Assembly (NCBI GenBank): GCA_963678705.1
Contig: OY783217.1
Span: forward strand, 7,130,001-7,194,000
DNA length: 64,000 bases
Source of the DNA: Panorpa germanica
Taxonomy: Eukaryota; Arthropoda; Insecta; Mecoptera; Panorpidae
Direction: 5' to 3'
Position 1 is the stretch's first letter; every line of letters begins with the position of its first letter. The notes beneath the pieces are model-generated. The model searched no databases and was not told the origin of the DNA. It saw only the letters and a list, made by a program, of their open reading frames with translations. Below, piece after piece: positions 24,601-37,689 of this stretch. The translations under genes and the position numbers were made by a program.

Positions 24601-26095
24601 AAAATATGCAGCAGTACAAATATTTGGACAATTATTTATTCTACTGTTTCAAAATTTTCTAGAGAAATACTTTCTGAAATATATATCCAACAAGAAACGC
24701 ACAAGTTTCAAAAGTTTTTATGAGCTAATACATAGTTACTTTTGTTACTACTTGAAGTTTAAATTAATACAAAGAAATGTTCATTTTTAAATGATGTGCT
24801 TCGGCTCATTTGTATTAATTCCACCTGATATAGGTATTCAACGTGGAATTTTGTGATTTAAGAAAATATTATTGATAAAGTGATAATTATGTAATTTTTT
24901 TTGGCCTTAAATTTAACTAGATATCATCTTCTTACTAGAAACCAAGTTTAATGTATGTAAATAACAAAATACTTAAAAATAAAACTAATTCGAATTTAAA
25001 TAAAGCAAAATAACTTCTTCCCACACAAAGTTTAATATTTTATTATATCAAAATAAACACTAGACATATATCAATATTTTTTTTTGCTTTATTTATATAC
25101 TTATTATATTTAATTTTTTTTTACTCAAATAACATTTTTCTTTTAGATCATTTATAAATTTTTTTGATTTTGTTTAATTATGTCTTTTTATGAAATTTTT
25201 TTACATGCAAATTTTTAAATATTTTTTGTACTTTTTGTGTTTTTTTTTGTTTGTTTTTTGATATGCGACAACCAGCAATCTTTTCTTACAAGCGCTGACA
25301 CATCATATATCGGAGTTTAAAACTCGCATTAATTTTAAATATATTTTTTCTGTATTAATTAACTTAACTGTTTGAATAACATTATGGTTTATACTTTGGA
25401 ATTTTAAAACTATTAACATTTTAAGTTCCAATTTGGAACAGTATTACACTTATACATTTATGTGCTAAGCACAAATACACTTCTAATAAATATAAACATT
25501 TCTAAAAATTGTTTTACAATTATTCATAAACAACAACATATACGCACAACATTTTTAAACTAAATTTTACAAAATAAATTATATTTTAATTCAAAATAAA
25601 ACCGTTATCAAACAGTCAAACTAATCGATTAAAGAGATCACAAAAGGTTTCGTCAAACCTTAGACATTATACAGCCAAGAAGTTAATGTATCGATGGTAC
25701 CGATACCTCGATACTAAAAATAATATCACCGCGTATTTGCAATGTCATTATATTTGTGGCAGTTTACCGACAAAACCAACTAGCACACACACAATAGAAA
25801 AGAAGTTTGTTTTTCTTCAAAAAAGAAAACAAGAATGTATATGAAAAACTTACAATATCTGTGATGTCTTGCTGGTTAAAGCTGATTCCATTTGGGGTAA
25901 AATAACGTCGGTTACAAAATTATATATTCGTTTAAATTGGTCAGCACCGAAGAATTGTTACCGATTTATATAGTGTTTTACTTCAGTTTCTTTCCTGAAG
26001 AGCTGGCTTGAGATATCATACCCGGAGATTCTCCTTTTGATGTCATCTTAGAGTGAGTTGGTCCACTGCTGCTTTGATGATGATTACTAAGTCGT
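21616..26095. other. Intergenic between MEMO1 and Cyclin G
   Basis: About 4.5 kb, very AT-rich. MEMO1 upstream sequence is on the left; the Cyclin G 3' UTR is expected on the right. A stretch at about 22550-22830 is less AT-rich and looks like a decayed mobile-element fragment, but I cannot assign it. The frames at 22952-23149 and 24506-24790 are AT-driven (F/I/K/L/N-rich) with no recognisable motif, so they are not called. Confidence 0.5.
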
Positions 26096-27934
26096 TCAGC
26101 ATTGCAAGCAGATCGGAACGAAGGGGCTGGTTGGCCAGTCCTCAGTCTCCTCACTGTCTTCCGAACTGGTGCTCCCCGTCCTGGAATTGAAAGTCTGTTC
26201 AGAAAATATAATTAATATGAATGTCAAATAAAAAAATATAAATTTAGATACTACTAAAATAAATTAATATATGGTTAAAAAAATATTAGAGAAATACAAA
26301 CAATTAATACAAAATTATATTAAATCTTACCTCAATCGAGGTTGAGCGCCATGTTCGGCAATAGTAGGGAGGACAGTTGTAAACCTGTCTGTTGGTCTGA
26401 GTAATTTCAACGTACGAGACGATAATCGCCACACAAGACGCTGTCTGTGCGGATTTTTTCCCTGGTTGTTGTAGCGAGACAAAATGTTTATTATACAACT
26501 ATGACAATGGCAGAAGCTTTCATCAGGAATCTAAAATTCAATTTCGTGAAAAGTTATTATCTAATCAAGTAACAGAATTAAATAAAACTAAAATTCTTAT
26601 TATAACAGTAACTAATAAATTAATAATTCAATTATATACTTACATTACAAACGCGCTGCAATTGATATGCAAACTCTACAAGACCTAGCAATTTTTGTCC
26701 CATCGGGTTCTCTAGATTATTAACGACAGACTCAAGTTGTGTGCAGAATAAAACTAGGGCTAGTTCGCTTGCCCTAACACTCGAGCAACTTGAATCACAA
26801 GCAATTATTTCCAGTCTCATGATTAAATCAGCTTCCTGAAAGAAGTACAGAAAAAATTAACACAAAACTCTAATTTAATAAATAAATAAATTATCAAAGT
26901 TTTTATAAAACTTACTGAAATTAGCTCGTCGTACACGTCTAGGACACCAAATTGCATGGCCGTGGCTTTAAACATGCTATGGAACAGTCTTAAGAACGTC
27001 AGCGCTGTTACTGGTTCCGTGTTTGGTGCTACCCCTAATTTATTGGCAACAATACTAGCCATGCGAGTGAGATCCCCCGGAGTGCATTTACACTGTGATA
27101 TCATTACGAGATCTTCTTGATCAATTTCAGGTAAACCTAGCTGTTGCGTAGCCAACGATAGCGAACCAACGCTGATACACGCCATATGTTTTGGTTTTAC
27201 CTTCATTTTTGTAAGAAATCTATCAACTAGATTGATAGCTGCAAATAGCACATCAGGGGGCAAATCATACCACACTTTAAGGCATCGCAAAACATGAGCG
27301 GCTCCATCACGAGTCCCAACCGTGATCTCACCGTTATCCTGTAACATTAAAATATAAAACAGTATTAATAAAGGCTTAATTATACATAATTTATCTTTGT
27401 AAATTTAATTTAATTATCAATGGGTATTGACAAATTTATTTTAAATTTAAAATAAAAAATCGTCTAATGCCTCTAATACTTAATACTCAAATTATTTTCC
27501 ATATTTTTGTTGATATAAATTAAATTATCTCAGTTGAACCAAATATAACATTTTTGCGATTAACATAGCAAACTACATGGTCGTTACTTACATGTTTACT
27601 GAGAAAATAAAAAGTAAAGGAAAAACAGTATCCTAAATAAGCATTACAAAACAAAAAATAAATAACATGAATATAACAAATGTACCTGTGCTTCTACCGG
27701 CAACTGCAGGGAAGGTTGAAATTTATGTTCCAAAGCTAGTGCTTCATTGAGACGGGGTACCAGAAGGGCCATGTGGGGCACATCCGGAGTCCCGGGCCGG
27801 CCCGATGCCTGCTGCATGATGGGTGTGGGGCTCCCACAAACACCAGACCAGGGCTGGCCTCGTACCTGTGACAAAGCATTAAGCTTAGCCACTATGTGCT
27901 CATTAAACAAAGGACTTGAGGAAAAGGATTCCAT
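26096..27934 (-). CDS. CycG: Cyclin G
   Basis: Five exons: 27934-27686, 27338-26916, 26835-26644, 26530-26331 and 26180-26096, giving 382 residues. The cyclin box starts near GAAHVLRCLKVWYDLPPDVLFAA and contains NLVDRFLTKMKVKPKHMACI and ISQCKCTPGDLTRM, which match vertebrate cyclins G1/G2 closely. The C-terminus in this model (TSSEDSEETEDWPTSP) matches the acidic SEDS-type tail of cyclin G2. Cyclin G is an atypical cyclin linked to PP2A B' subunits, growth control, DNA-damage responses and, in Drosophila, developmental stability. An alternative acceptor 14 bp upstream (exon start 26194) puts the last exon in another frame that stays open to a stop at 25978, giving a basic, serine-rich tail. 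I prefer the acidic tail on family grounds. An acceptor-like TTATTAG at 27955-27949 just before the ATG suggests an intron in the 5' UTR. Confidence 0.93.
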
Positions 27935-30900
27935 TTTAAAGGTTTTTTCTAATAAATTAAAATAATAAGGTCAAGGTAAGGTAAAAGTGTATGAATTTGG
28001 AAAGCACACAGAGCTGAAATAGGGAAGCCACCCTATTATTTGTAGGTACGAGTACACTTTGGAAGTGTAGGCCTTGAACTAAAAACGTCTGAATAATACA
28101 GTGTATTTAGCTCAAATAGTTTTCTTCACCCAAATTATAACAGTTACGGCTGTACTGTTATTATGATATAAATTGGTTAAAAATAATTTTAACCTTGATA
28201 TCAATATTATGGGTCAGCGTAAAGCTGGTAAATATAATTAATTTGGGGTTTTTTTAGGTCTGGACTTGATCAGTGAAACCAATCGAGTTCGACGAGGAAT
28301 TTAGGTTTCTTTCTGTTGAATAAATTATATTCTAATAAATACATGTTTATTAGATTATTAGTAATCATTAGGACCATAATAATTTATTAGTGTAACACTA
28401 TCATACATGCTTACCTACGAACCATGTTTTAAATATAATATTATATAAAATATTATAAAACTAAATTAATCATTAACATATAAAAGTAATTCTGAAAGCA
28501 ATCCTAATATATAATAAAAAGAAAATTATTTATAGAAACACAATATGTATAATTATTATTTCAATAGTATAGCATAAATTGAAAAATATATACCAATATT
28601 AAAAAATAATTCTTTGTGCACATGTGTCTATATTTGCAAAACGTTGTTTATTTAGAAATATATGAAGAAAATAATAATTACATTTCTAGCTTTGTAAATA
28701 AGTTAGAAATCGTAAACAACTGATATAATATAAGCGACCTTATTTAATGAAAACATAGTGGAGGTCAAAAAACATATACAACAGCAAGTTAAGTTGTTTA
28801 TACAAGTATGTGCTAAAAACTCAAAACCTTAAAGACTTTTTAAGTAAAAACTTTCTAAAATATATATTCAAATATTGCACAAATAGTATATGCGTATGTG
28901 TATTTCTTTTGAACAAATAAATGAATTATTTATAAAAATTGCTTTTTACATTAATATTGCACAATAAAAACTATATAATATAAATCCTATACGTGCGATG
29001 TGGATTAGAGAGAATCCTTCTATGATTAACAATAAAAGGAATACTAAAATCTTTTTAATACGATGCGGACCTGTGAACGATAAGCAAAACGCCGTTTTTT
29101 CAAGTCTCTGTTGTGGTATAACTGAAATTTAAATTTAAAAAATAGCTTTTCAGTTCTTGTTTTATCATAGACCCACCAGTTTATTAACTAAAATGAAACA
29201 GAGATATTTTACGTGGTTATAGTAACCCTCCGTTAACTGAAAATTGAAATATCGGGCCTAAGTGAGGGGTCGTTGATAGCGTGACGATATAGTCCTAATA
29301 GTTAATGAATGTAAAGGGTAATTCCTATAATAAACTAACATAAGTATAAAAGTATTATAAAAGCATTTACATTTGTTATAATACACATGATAACTAAGCT
29401 TGTATACTTGTAAAGTATATACTAAAATGAAATATTTATTGAAACTTGAAAATAACAAAAAAAAAAATGCAGGTAAACTTCTACATATTTTAAATAAATT
29501 AACATTGGCCATGAATATTTGTTTAGAGCGTAGGCTAAAAAGCCAAACAACTTATGAAAGATAATGGAGGCTAAACGCTAATGATCTATTTGTGTGTTTT
29601 TGTAAGTTATTTTAAATGTTGATGTAAACACTGATTACGTCAAATCTTATTTACGTTCCTAAATGTCTGAAGCATAACAATTATATTTTTAACAGCAGTA
29701 TTGTATAATATTTACAATATGTTCCTCTTTTTAACTGAACTACCTTTTATATTATCTGTCTGGGTAAAAAACACTTACATCATAAAATAATTTTAAATGG
29801 ATTTTAGTAAAAGTATTTTCCTGTTTCAAATTTACCCGAAACCATAATTTGTAAACTATAAAATATTTATCCTTAAATTTATCAATATGGTCTTTAAGTA
29901 ATACAGTGAGTACAACTTAAGCAATGAAATTTATTCCAACCTTTTTTGGGTAAGTCGAAAACTGCGTAAATCGTGGATTCGCTGTAACGCATTTTATGTT
30001 TATTATTTTTTAACAAAAAAAAAACTTTCTCTTATTATTTTAGTATTTTAAACATTTAGATGTGCGTAAAAACTCAATTTCTAAATTTGTGTTAATATTT
30101 GATGTAATATGTAATGTACCCATATTGTAATATATACATATATGATAATTTATTGTACACAACGAGTGTTTATATTACAAATCTACAGCTTGTGGTTATT
30201 TAATATTTTTTTAGTTTCTATAAAAGAGCTTAATCTAAAAAGTTGAAAGAGACAGAAGAACATTCAACGAGCTATATATTGGCAATATTCTTTGTTTAAT
30301 TACTTACATATAAAGCAGTTGTGTAAGCAACGTAGTTTGTATTTTTGCAAATATTATATATGCGCATTAGTAGTTTAAACAAGGTCTTATGATCGGCTAC
30401 TCACTGTCTGACGTATTTTACTGATAAGTAAGATAAAACTTTGCAGATGATAATAATTATATTTTTAAGAATCGCATAATGTTTTCATTAACAAAGTCCA
30501 TTCATAATCGGATAAAAGACAATGAACTCTGCACTATCTAAGCTTTATATAAAATAAATAAATTTTATTTTGAAATATGGTTTTTAACCTGTGTAATATA
30601 TTATTACTTTGATCTTATAACTGATGATTTGCTAATATTTATAAGATAATATTATTTGTAAACACAAAAATGATATTTGGCAATGTCAGTCAGGTTATGA
30701 TAAACATAATGTCTTTCATATGATCATACGATGTAAGTTTCTTAATCTTTTTTTTATAATGTGATACGGTTGTTTAATTTCAGCAACTATTGTAAATATT
30801 CTTAATTATTTTTTAATACTGCTTTGAAATTGCTATTGAAATACATTGTCTAAATTTGTTTTGTATAATACTAATTATCCATCTAAGACAAGTGGTAAAT

Positions 30901-33900
30901 ATCTAATATCTGTTATGTTAAAAGCTAAAAAAGATACTAGATTATTGAAAAATATGTATATTTGGAACTGTAAATGTATATGGAGTCATTCGTATAAACG
31001 TACAGTAATTTTGAAAGTTAAATTTTTTTTATTCACACAATAGGTTCTCACATAAACTAAACAGTTTAAAAAAGTTACTTTATTCGTATGACAAAGAAAT
31101 TGTTTTTGGGGTTTAAGTTATATAAAAATAGGGGACAATGACCCTCATTCAGTAAATGTATTGTGTAAAGTATATGTACTGAACTCTTGCTAGTTTTAAA
31201 ATGTAAACAAAATTGATGTTAATGTTATGCCACTAGAGAAATTTATCCAGGTGTATTTTTAGAAGCAACTTTCCCGTTATAACTTGCGTATTTGTGTAAA
31301 GTTTTAATGATATTTATTTTAAAAATATTCGTGCGTAACGCGTGATGTTTATGTTGTAGCAAAAATTTAACTTCGTAATAATTGTTCAGATGAATCTGTT
31401 TTCTAACAAATAGTAATGGGGAGTATGGAATATGGAAAAGTATTATTGATTATACTGTACATATTTTAACATCGAATATTTACTGAGTTTAAAATGTCAA
31501 TGTCAAGCGAGGTTTCAAGTTTATTTTAAAGCCTACTGGCTAAAACTATTTCAGTAAATGACGTAATTCCATGTATCTTATATCTCTAGGCTATAGCTGC
31601 TATTAATAAAAGTACGTTAAAAATGCAAAGGAAATTGGATTAACATTATATCATGGAGTACTAAAAAAATAATGACGTAAAACTGATGAATACGTAATCT
31701 CTATAAAGGAAAATTTCATTTTTTTTAAATTAATTAACAGATCACGATTATTAAATTAAATATATTTAACATGGCTATATTTTAGATCAAATAAAAACAG
31801 ATTTATATATATTGGTTGTGTGTTTTTAGAATAATTTGTTATAACAGTACAAACTCATCAAAATACGGGATTGAAATAAACAGCTGACGGATGTAAAGTT
31901 ATGAAAACAACATAAGAATAGAGTACAGTCACAAATATGATGCATTGAAATATGGATGGATGTACACATAGTTGGGGTATACGTGACTTATAGCGCATAA
32001 GTTAAGATTAAGACATAACTGCATTGAGTGAGTATGTCTTTGTTTAAAAAACATATAAGTAAATTCATAAAAAAGATTTAACTGTATTTGTAAAGAATGT
32101 TTTTTTTTTAATAGTCGTGTCATACCGTGAAGAGGGAGCTATGAAACCCATATATGTTCAATATCCTTTATCCAAAAAATTCAATTTCAGTATTGCACCA
32201 CATAGAAAAGTATAATTTGCTATTCAGTTATTGTACAATATGGGTTTTAAAATAATACGCTTATCTACCTTTATTGCAACTGACTACTTTTAATATTGAC
32301 GAATATTTGAAGATTAAATTAAATTTTACAAACTTACGTACAATATAAAATGAATCAAATGATTTTTTTTTAATAAATTTTGCCTTTGTTACAAGCAATC
32401 TATTATAATGACGGCACATTTACAAACTAAAGTAAAGATTATCAGTTCCAACATATATATATACGAATTTTTTATTTATAACAACCATAAGGGTAAAGTA
32501 TTCTTTTTTAAATATAAATACAGATGAAATTATTCGCTTATAGTATAAACTGATCCAAAACAATTAGCAAATAACAAAACAAAATAACATTCAATATTTA
32601 CATACTTGAATTTATTCTTAGACATGTATGTGTTATAAAAAACTCAGAAATAAAAAAGTTTCGCATTGACTTCTGCTTTGTTTGCATTCATTTGCCGTAT
32701 TGTTCATAATAAATATTTAATTACAATACTCTATTGAATTGGATTGCGTTATTTATTCGAAACCATCTTCTTCATATTACAGTATGTTTGATTATAAATA
32801 TTTAGTTTCTATATGCGAAACAGTTTCTTGTTACTCAACCACATAACATATTGAATGTTATACGTGGGATTAAGACGAGCATACTCGTAATATGAATATG
32901 AAATATCAAATATAACAAAAACATCATTTCAAAGGTTATTTCGTTTGCATTACGCAATAACTTGACAGCTTGTGGAAAACATATACATAACTTTTAAAAT
33001 GATTAAATTAGTTATTTTAAGGGGGTATCTTTGCTTTTATATTATTTAAATTCTTTGGGTAAATTAGCTTCCAAAATCCTACCTTATCTTTTAATTATCT
33101 ATTCAAAGTAGAATGTTAATAGTGTAATAATAATAATTAAAATTAACGTTTGTAAAAGTTGTTTTCATTAAATATTATACATACTAAGAACAATAATTAA
33201 TAAATATTCATAAATGTAATATGTAAGTTTATAAAATTACGTATGAATACACGTAAATGTAATTTAAAAGGTCTATAAAATATAGGGTACATTATATATA
33301 AACAATTAAATATATAAGTCAAAAGTCTAAAACAAACACCAAAAAAAGTATATCATAATTATGATAATTGAAATATTAAATTCAACTTGATAATTAAATT
33401 TAAAACATAAAAAACAAAACATTCATTTCCGTTGAAAACTCAATTACGATGCTTGTTAACAAGATAATATTATTTTTAGAAGGATAATGATATAAACAAA
33501 AATTATTATAATAAAAATAAATAACAAAGTACAGTACTGTTCTAATCTAAGCGAGCTCAATTTTTAAAAGGCGAATTAGGACAACCTCAATACATATCAT
33601 TGAACGTGAATAAGAACGAAACAGCGTTATTATATCTTCCAATAGGAGAGAAAGAGAAAAATATAAAAATTTATCTACTCAAGTAACAACAAAGAAACTT
33701 AAAATGTAGCCATCATAGCACATTTGATTACCCTATACGGAGACAACAAATTTCTTTAACTTTTGTTTGTTAATCATTTCTATTTATTCCTCTTTTATAT
33801 TTACTTTTAGATAGTATATTAAATTTGAACGGTGTTGAAACAAAATAATCGACAATAATATAATTAAAAGGATATAGTGAATGTTGTTCTTCTGGTAAAA

Positions 33901-35979
33901 TAACCTTCAGAGATTTTATATTTTAAATAAACTAATGAAAAAAACTCAATGCTATTTTATACTTTTAAAAAACTACAAGACTATACTTTGAGACTTTGTA
34001 AACAAGATAATCAAATAAATTCGACCAGTTTTTTATTCATATGTTTAGTCTCATTCCAAGGACTAAAGCTTGCTCATACCAAATTCTAATATAAAATTCA
34101 ATGATAGAATTTTAGCCTTGGTTATTCTAAAAAAATTGTTTATATAAGAAAATTTAAGGTGTGATTAAATAAATAACGATCAAATCCAATTTATCGGATT
34201 GTACTTTGCGTTGTGATATAATATTTTTAAAGACGTGGATTTATATAAATTAATCTATTTGTATTTATTCAACAGAGGTTGAAATTTTGTCAGCTATCTA
34301 TATATTGAAAATGTCATCCACTATACAAATAAATTAATTGTAAATTTAAATTCAATTTTATTGTTTAAAATAATTAACATAGTAAATGATTCAAGCATGC
34401 CATCACTGCGTGATAATTATAGAATTTACTACTGCATACAAGCTTTAGTTTTAAAATGATTAGTTAGGCGGTCTTTGATAAAAAAAATATGTAAGAAAAT
34501 AACTTCAACTTCAAAACTTGACGCTCATTTATTTTCCTTCTTTGAAATGCATATGCTACAAAGTGGTATAAAAGTGAATGACCAGTTTTTGAAAAGTAAA
34601 AGTTTTTGTAAAGAAAGGCTGGCCACATCACACCTCTGCTTGGAAAATGTTAGTCCCGCCTACACCACTAATATTTATAAAATAAGAATATAAAATGGTA
34701 TTTGAGAATTTTCAAAACGGTTATCATTTGAAGATGATACAAATTTATACTTTGTCGCCTCGGTAATTTTCTGTCGACACCCACGGTTAATTTTATGCAT
34801 GATTTTGAAATAGTCATACAATACATAAAATAAAATGGTTATGTGAAGAAATGTAGGTAAATATAATGGATGTTATTGCAGTTGTAAAATTGGTGTTACA
34901 TGGTTGAACGAGAATCCCCACTAGAGTGTAAATGGAAAGTTAGTAATCTTATTGGTGTACAAATTAAACATATTATGAAATTTCCAATAAAACTAAAAAA
35001 TACCGTAGGATTAGCTACAGTCTAATGAAGGGAATGATTTCTGATTTATTTTATTAAATATGTATCTGTATTTTAAAACATTGGAAAGAAGCTTATCTAA
35101 GTTATGAACCGTAAAACTTTAAAAAGAATTTAATTGGAATAAAAGTGAATAACTATCATAACTTCAAACATATGAGTAAAAGAATCATTCAAAATCGTAT
35201 AAAAGTATAGAGCTCCAAAGGTTACTCTTCATGATAAAATATATTTTATATACATTTACATATCTATTAGCATCATAATGCTTTAACCATAATAAAATAT
35301 TTTTACTCAGAATGTACTATAAATGTTGGCTGATGCAATACTTGTTTTAAACTTTAAAAAAAATCAATTTTATATAGAAGAATATTCTGTCTGGAATACA
35401 AATCAAAGTAATATTTCGGGATTAATATTTAGAAACAAATTTTTTATTTAATTAAAATCTTTTTGATATTACTTTAGCATAATAATAAAGTAATATCCGA
35501 ATAGAGAGACTGTACTACATTTTACGATTTGTGCGTAAAATAGGAGGAGCCTTCCATGACGCATTTATATAACAGAGAAAACAATATGGCGATCTCACTC
35601 TCCAAGCAAGTTATAACATGTTTAAATTCGAACAAAGAAGAATCTGGAAAAGAGCTTTTTTCTCATGAAAAAGCATTGTTTTAATGATAAATATGTATTG
35701 CAGACATATTTTACAATTAGAATAGAATAAGTTGAATGATTTTTATAATTAGAAAAATAATTAAAACATAAAAAATGATCTAAAATTTTTGTAAAACTAA
35801 TTATTCTCTGAAAATTAAACATATAATTCAATTAAAATAATATTTGAGATTGAAAGAGACATTTTATTAATTGGAAATGCAGCAGCTTTCTTTGTTGCTA
35901 TGTGCACGAGATTTTTTTTAACATTGGCTTTTTTTAGCTTAAGATAAAAGTTAATTATAATAATTTATTTTAGACATAC
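27935..35979 (-). other. Gene-poor upstream region, probably a Cyclin G leader intron
   Basis: About 8 kb with no coding exon that I can support. TTTAATTTATTAG just upstream of the Cyclin G ATG reads as a splice acceptor, and a donor-like CCGG/GTATGT at 35980-35978 ends a GC-richer segment, so the whole stretch may be one intron of the Cyclin G 5' UTR. This is inference. Short frames inside are F/I/K/L/N/Y-rich and have no motifs. Slightly more complex patches occur near 28240-28320, 29000-29290 and 30340-30420 without any assignable identity. Confidence 0.4.
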
Positions 35980-36150
35980 CCGGATGCGTCCGTATTGAAT
36001 TTTTGACTACAATTCACCCAATCTTGAACAAAGATTTTCCACAGTTTTCACGAACAAGATGTGTCTTACAAAGTGACAGCCTCAGCCTTGGTAGCAAACT
36101 GGCCGTTTTCAATTCTGTTCCAACAATCCCCACTCTTTTCAATATTCAGC
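35980..36150 (-). other. Candidate non-coding leader exon of Cyclin G
   Basis: This stretch is clearly less AT-rich than its surroundings and on the minus strand ends with a donor-like CCGG/GTATGT. On its upstream side it starts after an acceptor-like or start-site region (ATTCGTAG/CACAGTGG). It has no long open frame, as expected for a leader. The nearest minus-strand gene without a leader is Cyclin G, 8 kb away. It could equally be part of an unknown RNA or a decayed repeat. Confidence 0.3.
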
Positions 36151-36819
36151 TGAACCACTGTGCTACGAATTATAGCTCATAGCGCGTTATAAAATAGTTC
36201 GAAAGAAATAGTAAATTTTAGGTTTATTTAATAAAATAACAGTTTACAAAAGTACTTATTATCTTTTGCGATAATTTACTTAATAGTTTTGTTTTAATAT
36301 TATTATTCGTTAATGCAATTATTTTTAAAACACAACATCAAATAGACTTTGTATACGCGCACTATTTTTAATTGTTGTTAAATGTAATATTCAAGTACTG
36401 TTTTTTTTAAATTATTGATTAAACTTTACATAAATGCTTATAAAGACCCAATATTTGTATACAAAACTTGCAATATAGTTGACAATAAAGATCACAGTAA
36501 TTTATAAATAGAAATATATATGACGAAATAGAAATTAAGAACTTGGCAACATCATAACTTTTGACATAATACACAGGTGAATGTCAACTTCAAATTTCAA
36601 AACAAAGAATTAATTTTTATATTATAATTATTATTAATAAGTCTTTGGTAATATCACTTAATTATTTAATATTTAGTTAACAGAAATTATATTTTAACTA
36701 TAATAAAACGATGTAAACAGTTTGATATTTCAAATGACACTAATAAAAAACTCAAAACAAAGAACTCGTAACAGCTAAACACCAAGCCAAACAACACTAT
36801 AAAACGTCAGAATTAAACT

Positions 36820-36915
36820 GGACCTCGTCCCGCCTTTAACGAGAATACGCGAAGATGTTCGGGAAGTCGCGCCACACCGCGAGCGAGTCTCACGGACAGC
36901 GCGGATATTGGCCCT
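36820..36915. promoter_or_regulatory. Isolated CpG-rich patch, possible promoter
   Basis: About 95 bp dense in CG dinucleotides (GTCGCGCC, CCGCGAGCGAG, GACAGCGCGG) inside sequence that is otherwise strongly AT-rich. Such islands in insects often mark transcription starts. It lies 0.7 kb upstream of the candidate Cyclin G leader exon. A 20-codon frame starts at the ATG at 36855 on the plus strand; I do not count it as a gene. Confidence 0.35.
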
Positions 36916-37689
36916 GATTTCAATTTTATTTTATTTTCATAATAAAAATATTATTAACGACATGCTATAAATCCTATAAAGCACCCCCCTGAAGAACTAA
37001 ATAATTATAAAAATGACAATTGTATTAATAAGAAGGTATTACAAAATTATTTCTATTTTCTACTATTAATAATAACTTTAATAAATGAATATGAATTAAA
37101 TCATTAGTAGAATTCAATTAGTATTATTATTTGTATGTTAAATAATTAAACTGTAATATAGTATATTTTAATATGTTTTCTAAATCAGTTGTTAAGAGAT
37201 ACAATAGCAGACATTTAAATGTATGACGTAACAAAAATCAGCTGTTTATTTTGTTATTGTTCAACATTTACTGCTACAGGTGACGACATTGTATAAGTCA
37301 CAATCTTACATGACAATTATAAGCACCTACTTATGATGTTCATATATATATATATCACGGTATAACACGTGATTTTCATTTGAAAACAAACTCCTTAGCA
37401 TTTTATCTGTATAATATTTACCATTTGGGCTCACATAGCTGCAAGAAATACGGTAATATTAATAAAGCAACACATATTTTTACTTTATCAACAATTCATA
37501 GTAATTATTTCAAGCACATATTTTAGGACATTATTATAACAGACAATACACTAACAGTTCGTCACTTAAAGATCAATAATATCCAGTGACAATTTGTGTT
37601 ATGTCAATTTCAAATATGAAGTTTGCCACAGGCCCTGGCCAGAAATAGGCTCCCAAGTAATCGGTACACTTATAACTAGGTGTCCTATG

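Noticed and set aside
24506..24790. A 94-codon frame in the MEMO1-CycG spacer.
   Set aside because: It is F/I/K/L/Y-rich as expected from AT-rich DNA, with no motif and no splice partner.
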